Assembly (NCBI RefSeq): GCF_943193085.1
Contig: NZ_CALPCU010000034.1
Location: 1 to 16,553 of the forward strand
Source of the DNA: Vermiculatibacterium agrestimuris
GTDB lineage: Bacteria; Bacillota; Clostridia; Oscillospirales; Oscillospiraceae
Direction of reading: 5' to 3'
DNA: 16,553 bases
Of the stretch, positions 14,701-16,553 are shown one piece after another. The stretch's first letter is position 1. Every line of letters begins with the position of its first letter. Position numbers and translations under genes: made by a program. Below the pieces are notes generated by a model. That model was not told where the DNA came from. It did no database searches and was given only the letters and a program-made list of their open reading frames with translations.

Positions 14701-16553
14701 ACGGTATAGTTATACTTGGCGGCGCTGAAGGCGCTGCCCGTCTGGTTGCCGGAGGCCACCGAGGCCGTCAGGGTGGGCTGGGCCTTCTTTACCGTCAGAG
14801 TATAGCTGACGTCGGTATAGGTGTTGTTGCGGGTATCGGTGGCCCGGATGGTGAAGGTGAAGGTACCCACCTTGTAGGGCCGGCCGCTGATGTTGCCGCT
14901 GGCGTCCAGGCTCAGGCCGATGGAGGTCAGCTTGGCGGCGGCGCTCTCGTCACTGTAAGTGAAGGGCACGCCGGCGTTGGCCCCCCGCACTGCGGAGGCC
15001 ACGGCGTTGGAGGAGAAGCTGTCGCCGTAGTGGACGACGGTGCTCTCCGTAATGGGAGCCACCTCGGTGGGGCTGACAGCCGTCCAGTGGGCGTAGAGGG
15101 TGGTGTCGGTGGTGATGGTAAAGGTGGTGCCGAACTTGGTGCCGCCGGTGGCCGCGCTGTACCAGCCGTCAAAGGTATAGCCCGGACGGGTAGGCACGGT
15201 GGTGGACACCGTCACCTTGGCGTCCCGCTTGTAACTGTTCTGATCCACAGGCACATTGCTGGAGCCCGTACCATTGCCGTCATAGGTCACCTTGAAGTCC
15301 TGGGTGAAGTAGGCGGTGTAGGTGGTGTTGGTCTTTTCAGCCAGCACGGTGGCGGCGGCGCCCAGGGCCACGTCAGTGCTCCCCTTCTGCCATTTGTCAA
15401 ACTTATAGGTGCTGGCGGGAATGGCCTCGATCGCTACCGCCGCCCCCTCCTCGTAGGCCTTGGTCAGCGGCGTGCTCGCCCCGGCCAGCTTCACGCTGCC
15501 CTGGCCGGTGCCATTGGCCACCACGGACACCGTGGAGATATAGATGGTGACCTCCTGGTTGCCGTTGTTCAGGGTCTGGGTGCTGACGACATCGCCGTTG
15601 GGCGTGGCCACAGTAATGTTGTAGGCGCTGGCGCTGCTCAGGTTGGCAAACGTCCACACGTTGCCCGACTGGGTGCCGGCGGGATTGCCCGTCAGGGACA
15701 CGCCGGTGACGTTGCTGCCCAGAGTGGAGCTGTTGTTCCACAGCACCGTCACCTTGCCCGTAAAGGTGCTGGGGGCGGAGACGATGAAGGGCACGTAAGT
15801 CACATCGGTGTGGCTTCCGGAGGAATCGGTGTATTCCACCGTCACCTTGGCGGTGTAGGTGCCCGCCGCCCAAGCGGAGCCCCAGTTGTTGGGCGCCAGG
15901 GTGATGGCGTGGTTGGCGCCGGCAGCCAGATTGACGGCGGTGCTGGTGCTGCCGCCGAAGGTCTTGCTGTCGCTGGCATTGTTGTTGGTCACCGTGATCT
16001 TGGTGATGTTGGCGTTGCCGGTGCCCACGTTGCTGATCTTCAGCGCCGGGTTGGTGGTCACGGTGGCCGCCCCCTCGGTGGCGGCGCCGGCGGTGGGCTC
16101 ATAGGTGAGCTTGGCCTTGCCGGTGACGCTCAGGGTGGCGGTGGCATTGCCGGTGAAGGTGCTGATACCCAGCACAGAGCCGGTGTCCACATTCTCGGTA
16201 CAGGCAGTGGTGGCCCAGCTGCCGGTGCAGTCGGTGAGGGTGGCGGTGATGGTCACCACGTCGGCGGGCTTCACCGTCACGGTGCCGTTGTTGGCAATGG
16301 CCGTGGCCGTGCCGCCGTTGAGAATGTACTGCACATTGCTCACGCCGCTGTTGGCCCCGGTGGGATACTTCACCGTCAGGGTATAGGTGGTCTCGGTGAC
16401 CACATAGGTCACCGTGGTCTCCACCTTCAGCTCGGTGGCGTCGCTGCCCACCTGCTTATAGGTCACAGTTACGGGGATCACGTAGGTGCCCGCGGCCAGG
16501 CCGGCGGGCGTCTTGGGCTTGACCAGGACGGTGCCGTTGCCGCCGGCGGCAAC
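2763..16553 (-). CDS. Giant SLH-anchored multidomain surface protein (start beyond the window)
   Basis: A continuous frame of 4,596 residues plus stop, with no in-frame stop up to 16553. A GTG at 16479-16481 could pass for a start, but the frame upstream continues the same domain (GLAAGTYVIPVTVTY), so the gene is 5'-truncated by the window. Architecture, counting from the window edge: remnant of an Ig-like module (1-140); three supermodules A, B and C (about 141-1874); a transition zone with unrecognised beta domains, an Ig-like segment and a YDG domain (about 1875-2600); about twelve tandem Trp-containing repeats (about 2600-4224); an eight-glycine linker; an InlB-like repeat; and an SLH region (about 4337-4553) with ITRGE, ITRQE and ITRAE motifs. 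SLH domains bind pyruvylated secondary cell-wall polymer. Composition is rich in Thr, Val, Gly, Ala and Asp, with only about a dozen Cys. No catalytic domain, sortase motif or C-terminal membrane helix is visible. The likely role is an adhesin or stalk; ligand unknown. Confidence 0.95.
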   Translation of the reverse strand, partial: VAAGGNGTVLVKPKTPAGLAAGTYVIPVTVTYKQVGSDATELKVETTVTYVVTETTYTLTVKYPTGANSGVSNVQYILNGGTATAIANNGTVTVKPADVVTITATLTDCTGSWATTACTENVDTGSVLGISTFTGNATATLSVTGKAKLTYEPTAGAATEGAATVTTNPALKISNVGTGNANITKITVTNNNASDSKTFGGSTSTAVNLAAGANHAITLAPNNWGSAWAAGTYTAKVTVEYTDSSGSHTDVTYVPFIVSAPSTFTGKVTVLWNNSSTLGSNVTGVSLTGNPAGTQSGNVWTFANLSSASAYNITVATPNGDVVSTQTLNNGNQEVTIYISTVSVVANGTGQGSVKLAGASTPLTKAYEEGAAVAIEAIPASTYKFDKWQKGSTDVALGAAATVLAEKTNTTYTAYFTQDFKVTYDGNGTGSSNVPVDQNSYKRDAKVTVSTTVPTRPGYTFDGWYSAATGGTKFGTTFTITTDTTLYAHWTAVSPTEVAPITESTVVHYGDSFSSNAVASAVRGANAGVPFTYSDESAAAKLTSIGLSLDASGNISGRPYKVGTFTFTIRATDTRNNTYTDVSYTLTVKKAQPTLTASVASGNQTGSAFSAAKYNYTVTAPLYTASGWQNATLMTGTGADLTATAPDNAGTVSLDAPTTLFENSAKDIGLTYAPGTKTDGASNAYTAIYENAATTLSVAGTGVVEALSISPNTHDFGWVNDDGSQITQTNYIQPAAFTYTVKNEGNVTTGAITITAPAGYTASVTSLAALAPGATATFTLRPDEHLPVGKHPGVISASYTSTQTGTPTISASAGADFEVKAPAIFSGYITVKTQAVGATEPSVSALPGDYAVSLVPVGGGAAVGPIAQSDVATTGRYRFENADATKEYNIVVTKSGTNADSWTVPDRLVSLANRTNQGLILYELKTADDGTSGVTTTGDGYYLAGVGVTITATASAGNMAFDKWTEVTAQSSPNATSYSNNAASTSYAMPAQSATLTAHYKNTDATECTITYDANRPGDVKNDVNIWTPGPETGVAVGTAHTLLTGTPTLLGYTFEGWFAAPTGGTAITSVTPAGDTTVYAHWTPVALTATGTAPDGTYGTGYTGGKVSVTTPSGATATYKVTAGALPGGLTLDENTGAITGIPYEICTNKPVTVTVTMSNDVNTTPRTTTVDLTITINPATPTITGVTATNVVTGADPSTYNYVVTVAGPKYTGTGWETAVDELVYTPGTAAGKQSGIGSASFSDNSGKVTVDFTPANTDFDGENQTQNKVWTTATKDITVTADSDKVVLGVSEEAWHFTKTGAANGDHAIEDYTVNAAGTDGLVTTTNAVGGKQFTVTNTGSKATGTMSYKFGSAANPGENGTYFEMNGFSTTSLPATTGSANFIVSVKGDLPQGTYTDTLTVSAQDGTAKIINLFFYVDRSATYTGTVTVYVTDVTPTAPNNGTTKTQIPAAVTGGKVEFVPSDGGAAVTATWDAAGSVYKSDALETGKGYSVRVTTTGGAWTVPGSIANDGDNVDVKLYQVQLASAPAGLTVTQTGAGYYAENQPAALTTGATATGAGGTSHAFKTWDDANSTTAASFNAVITDAVKFTATYEATLTLTYDANGGTGDAVSGDNPEAHNAGDKFSLKNCTATKDGYTFDGWDTQADGTGTRYQAGATYTMPDTSTTLYAIWKANDAMSLPGNSWTVAYKDTLGDKVINAVGGIPGYTYAKDSGSLPTGFSFDATNHKFSGTASSYSTTVADNSKTMTVTATDSVGKTANGSFTITVTQADTKVTTGFTAPGTNPSVGDTVDPSKLGNKDNVVVNYYKTDGTTVGGDIDAVPDTGGTAPEGTWTVEGPDKYLPGENTYVLKFTPTDPGFKPCTTTVTVTAENKKINSAEIGIFFPANGGTPNTTVSGDNGKKIAATTTPTVATPTDTFKVDNISWAPADKFDSKNDSTVYVQLTAEDGWEFDAAFGGSLTDQTATSAGTKTATVIGNTGKTLTLMYVFKGEDQVVDDIYVETTAELKVDGTDSKLIGKPADALKYTVTDYHWEKTTGHEKVDAAHPFLADTLYDAVVKVEANEGYKFNTANFGNAVGQDIHTHAFIDNGVPKEDPKTNTVEVVMSADGKSITIRFSAFKPVALRVVGIRVTEGALTTTNYYAITATDKNAAGNDVKTTTDGVYGHSAHSAQYSDAGKTSIKYVLVYEDGSESTEITYTNETLVYGTSASGNLSPMPADGYTFTVENPAVKDDVTEYDGKNVYLSYTVSGKTYYAAQPVGTLTVRHLIADGIAPSRVWTTAELTFVKGAQFTLPSTNVPTADVAFNSHDALIQAEYGFTYVQTPADGGNHYFYSTDVSSAAAAKTAELKAGVTMADADNGKTVYMCYIDINGNLVYAPVGVLKVSGDTNIKVWISNTSDPTDNGADVSSAKPGATTGGSTEPEYGETIKANVEGTPDGNLTYTWKDATTGDVLQTGPSDTYVLGKDDVGKIITVIVTESGTSGSTETVNKPVGQKRTLKLDVIHVSKVYDGTATNTHTYKTTSTANDFTLSNVINGDVVYVSAYTAPAPEYEAASVGSTFDWPAISDATRGNYTLSDGDHYRLGNQAALPDRGEIVGDDTINPITVKNDDIQPVRGGKPTDTPFTKPTGEDRYDVDQTEPKGTWYWKDGETWKPVTDGGLDDEGNFKPSTTYKVVVEVEAEDGKKFAEDADGYYDIGGRLWPAEVEVTGDQTGATLTVEFPPTAAPEGDINVTYVTAFFQDPPIVDETVPAHPDWVGREVETVSTTVNDSNPEHFVVRWYESSTKPDASTNWGTPLVAGSTFQAGKYYKVEVDVKPGNGYAYNLDSTDDVMDTKFAINTSAGTNDATAVKNGDSYTMSYVFATPVAPIEIAHVNLSVPQPVVEGKPADHSTVTVNQALGTNGTNYNATLNVTNVTWSTTDAFEADTVYTLEFDVTTGTYDYLNETADKVDFIVGGVGPIEGADSATGTGAITQVETTATDADKTYHVKVTFGELKGGKVTLTDVYVNATVPATDKSIDAGYKPFVDAVKPYELTGANDIWQYWNNTGWETITDANKTAALDGDKFKAGVPYQVIGTVRMKTDTDSAKYVIDDAKTKFYLAGIECTDTPENAVAGTGTYTPLVKNAGDPATYTLTRQFLIPVDKIITEVTSHASIPAVGGVLTGTPYTDAVVDLAINGSGNILTSRVTAGTVTWKVQDGSNWVNVPGNTVEQGKVYQATYTLTTDTANGYTYKDDAADNAQRVKFTIHGVEVTGEGTKTQGGYTVTTKRNSDSSYTVTVVYPETSSDTKIAQVTVDYTVPVAGANPAVDKQYTQHEQVSLKHDALVTDDSHGSTWHEGNKNGSVIGASETFGNGDYTVVATFKANDGVDGKPGFVFDSETAFIVNGNSYKASDANTHVTLSADKKTATVWHTFPGLDKEIVKVVTSVTAPVAGAVPQTKADTPVAANKANTNLQPDALTIGNVIWTKTAGGAHIGAFDYSTAYTAAYTLTVNSGDGYNYLADTAASDYVDFLVNSNTAVVNVNDTANNSHTTTYADGTVVTLTKTSDTVYTVKIDFPATDAKVDKILTVNVNTTVPPEHKLRVPDVYIVSTEPYTNPADPAKTDLVWKVKGDDGNWTVVAKDTPFEAGKEYMVEGKVVLKNPTTTTWNITEDTRFYLGGVAIPATTATGSLNDTTGGSVSYTTGFAADKTAVDGIYPKDTEFTVSLTFRALADKTDPTIVKVAANVQQPIANQSIPSGAASLLLALNKDGVDMSAYVTPSTVTWTEKNADGNFVAPTGTTFRTGGSYQAEFTLTATDAGHKYVAVADPKDYLDLLINGVTHTDKSWLEGSTDAETVGADGTINQIKVEIAPSTPGSEATSYKVTITFNDISDKADVLAVLGTAKVPEAKATISDNDIDALPGQVYEKQSARWLDKNGDPVTETNFKPGNTYTAELTVKIKDAEKPYYRFKETTTGLLNGSGATVVTRDPATGEPTTITLKLTFEVPKEVVKVHVASNRPAVGDQTVVNDTNKSINKSNATEDRYDLGVVGNVDGTDLYGKWYTDAGCTIPATQFEEEKTYYMQVEVTPGEDYALTEEPGDYTWDTNRQNANSVKKVGDKYVAVFEYTIRKAGEKTPNELAVTVTPPVAGNNVDKVGKPGNDDTTVKGDVKWTDGSGNEVNKFDYSTTYTATVVVEPKDPNNFDFTAPEFKLNGVTPTAKENLGEDGQPDGTYTLTYTFPPTSPKETVTVPSGGGGGGGGTVELPQVFYKLGEVGVTDDLTAEKVKQNGKPSKVPKVEGLTIKDKDGSEKTYTFIGWSETDPAKTTGTPVLVDPTTFKISKDKTFYAVYEIKGHTAIDHTHYVIGFPDGTFGPSADITRGEVATIIARACLDGFIEGANYGNPGGYSDVERHWAYSAISYCTVNSVFTGYTDGTFRPDQPITRQELATVVARLHGLIANQGVPFTDADQISKWAVDGVYTAYAKGWINGYKDGSFKPLQNITRAETVKVFNGYLGRGVDVKGLEEMREYVHSGVASNNQENGYDQYMTWPDVPKTHWAYYEIIEAANDHTFYWLDETNPVPPEHWSSVWIDEVWRYHDSTSDGARPTNPDTDTPSY
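2895..3545 (-). other. SLH cell-wall anchor: half + two full + half units
   Basis: Read N to C: the second half of a unit (HYVIGFPDGTFGPSADITRGE, about 3440-3545); a full unit from YSDVERHW to ITRQELATVVARL (about 3250-3402); a full unit from FTDADQISKW to ITRAETVKVFNGYL (about 3068-3231); then a first half, TWPDVPKTHWAYYEIIEAA (about 2897-2972), followed by a hydrophilic tail ending TDTPSY. This totals three SLH equivalents in permuted order, an arrangement familiar in clostridial surface proteins. All three TRxE-type motifs are present, so binding to pyruvylated wall polymer is plausible. Confidence 0.9.
3560..3830 (-). other. InlB-like beta-grasp repeat between glycine linker and SLH region
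   Basis: The segment begins FYKLGEVGVTDDL and ends with the repeat signature YTFIGWSE...TFYAVYE. It resembles the InlB B-repeat (Flg_new) units further upstream, but lacks their TYDANG opening. It serves as a spacer between the repeat array and the wall anchor. Confidence 0.7.
3834..3857 (-). repeat. Eight-glycine linker
   Basis: Eight consecutive Gly codons (GGC, GGT and GGG mixed) follow VTVPS and precede TVELP. The run marks a flexible hinge separating the long repeat array from the wall-anchor region. Codon mixing means the DNA is not a simple perfect trinucleotide repeat. Confidence 0.95.
3880..8740 (-). repeat. Tandem array of about twelve 110-160-residue Trp-containing beta repeats
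   Basis: Each unit opens with a strand such as IVKVVTSVTAPVAGAVP or IAQVTVDYTVPVAGANP, then a V-W strand (VTWKVQDG, VIWTKTAG, VKWTDGSG), an F-x-x-G-x-x-Y strand (FEAGKEYMVEG, FKPGNTYTAEL), a G-Y-x-Y/F segment, an xFxINGV strand and a closing YTVTVVYP or YTLTYTFPP. Approximate unit starts: 8740, 8360, 7945, 7552, 7120, 6684, 6295, 5865, 5397, 4926, 4590, 4199. Spacing is therefore 336-471 bp, and the copies are strongly divergent. The fold looks Ig-like. I do not recognise a named family with certainty. Two more remote copies may lie around 10500-10920. Confidence 0.8.
8940..9300 (-). other. Ig-like segment followed by a YDG-type domain
   Basis: N to C: YTWKDATTGDVLQTG...SDTYVLGKDDVGKIITVIVTES (about 9100-9240) matches the bacterial Ig-like pattern of a Trp strand followed by YxLxxxDVGKxIxVxV. 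After NKPVGQKRTLKLDV comes SKVYDGTATNTHTYK (about 8985-9035), the start signature of YDG domains found in large surface proteins; that domain continues toward about 8740. Confidence 0.65.
9365..10190 (-). other. Unrecognised beta-rich region of the giant protein
   Basis: About 275 residues between ALRVVGIRVTEGALTTTNYYA and VLKVSGDTNIKVWISNT. Internal similarity is visible: YDGKNVYLSYTVSGKTYYAAQPVGTL and ADNGKTVYMCYIDINGNLVYAPVGVL are two versions of one motif (xGKxVYxxYxxxGxxxYAxxVGxL), each following a YxFT-type strand. This suggests a tandem pair of one domain type. I cannot assign a family. Confidence 0.55.
10930..12714 (-). repeat. Supermodule C of the giant protein
   Basis: Order N to C: an Ig-like 'anchor' domain with FTVTNTGSKATG and LPQGTYTDTLTVS; a YTGTVTVYV domain; a degenerate bacterial repeat with GYYAENQ and FKTWDD; an InlB B-repeat (about 11523-11760, TYDANGGTG to YAIWKAN); a putative Ig (He_PIG-like) domain with GGIPGYTYAKDSGSLPTG; and a shorter last domain ending PCTTTVTVTAENKK. 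It is the last of three copies. Its InlB Tyr codon (11744) lies 592 codons after that of copy B. Confidence 0.8.
12715..14468 (-). repeat. Supermodule B of the giant protein
   Basis: Same domain order as C: an Ig-like domain with YTVKNEGNVTTGAITIT and LPVGKHPGVISASYT; FSGYITVKT; a bacterial repeat with GYYLAGVGVTITA and FDKWTE; an InlB B-repeat (about 13299-13535, TYDANRPGD to YAHWTPV); He_PIG-like GALPGGLTLDENTGAITGIPYE; and an MBG-like YNYVVTVAGPKYTGTGW segment. The first of two exact spacings, 588 codons, separates its InlB Tyr codon (13520) from that of copy A (15284). Confidence 0.8.
14469..16133 (-). repeat. Supermodule A of the giant protein
   Basis: Order N to C: a shorter Ig-like domain with LKISNVGTGNANITKITVTN and WAAGTYTAKVTVEY; FTGKVTVLWN; a bacterial repeat with YEEGAAVAIEA and FDKWQK; an InlB B-repeat (about 15078-15293, VTYDGNGTG to YAHWTA); a He_PIG-like domain with IGLSLDASGNISGRPY; and an MBG-like YNYTVTAPLYTASGWQ segment. 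Residues upstream of 16133 (GLAAGTYVIPVTVTY) look like the end of another Ig-like domain, so further copies may exist outside the window. Confidence 0.75.

Noticed and set aside
16479..16481. GTG as start codon of the giant protein
   Set aside because: The frame stays open to 16553 and encodes the preceding strands of the same domain (GLAAGTYVIPVTVTY). No ribosome site or signal peptide is present.
2763..16553. CRISPR array or DNA-level tandem repeats in the long repetitive gene
   Set aside because: Recurring gcc/ggt/ctt-rich strings are codon-level echoes of Thr, Val and Gly strands. No repeat of about 25-40 bp recurs exactly at regular spacing, and the repeats are evident only in the protein.

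Overview
The window looks like chromosomal DNA from a GC-rich, low-cysteine-secretome Firmicute, most likely a gut anaerobe of the Oscillospiraceae type (Flavonifractor/Oscillibacter-like). This placement is an inference from three things: an S-layer-homology (SLH) anchored giant protein, a VanS-like histidine kinase, and a Tat-exported C_GCAxxG/FMN lipoprotein, all in GC-rich DNA with strong AGGAGG ribosome sites. Every real gene is on the minus strand, so transcription runs from high to low coordinates.

Layout in order of transcription. (1) Positions 16553 to 2763, about 83% of the window, are one uninterrupted reading frame of 4,596 visible residues. It is open at the window edge, so its true start and signal peptide lie outside. 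It is a mosaic cell-surface protein: three divergent ~590-residue supermodules, a transition zone with mostly unrecognised beta-rich domains plus a YDG-type domain, a tandem array of about twelve 110-160-residue Trp-containing repeats, an eight-glycine linker, an InlB-like repeat, and an SLH region that would hold the protein on cell-wall polysaccharide. (2) A perfect 14-bp hairpin terminator (2706-2737) follows it. Its U-rich tract sits inside the promoter of the next gene. (3) A compact VanS-like sensor histidine kinase (2646-1729) has no response regulator next to it in this window. (4) An AT-rich island (1568-1660) carries two overlapping consensus-like promoters whose -35 boxes form an 8-bp direct repeat with 11-bp spacing. 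(5) These promoters drive a Tat-exported lipoprotein joining a C_GCAxxG_C_C cysteine domain to a covalent FMN-binding domain (1553-567). (6) A TspO/MBR membrane protein (495-25) follows after 71 bp with no clear promoter of its own, so the two may form an operon. (7) A partial hairpin, cut by the window edge, lies at position 1.

The giant protein is probably an adhesin or stalk. The kinase is a signalling component of unknown output. The FMN lipoprotein and TspO suggest a small envelope redox/tetrapyrrole unit. No mobile element, CRISPR array, tRNA or rRNA was seen. The longest non-coding stretch is 1554-1728 (175 bp). The most unusual content is the architecture of the giant protein: its periodic supermodules and its array of a repeat I cannot assign to a named family.
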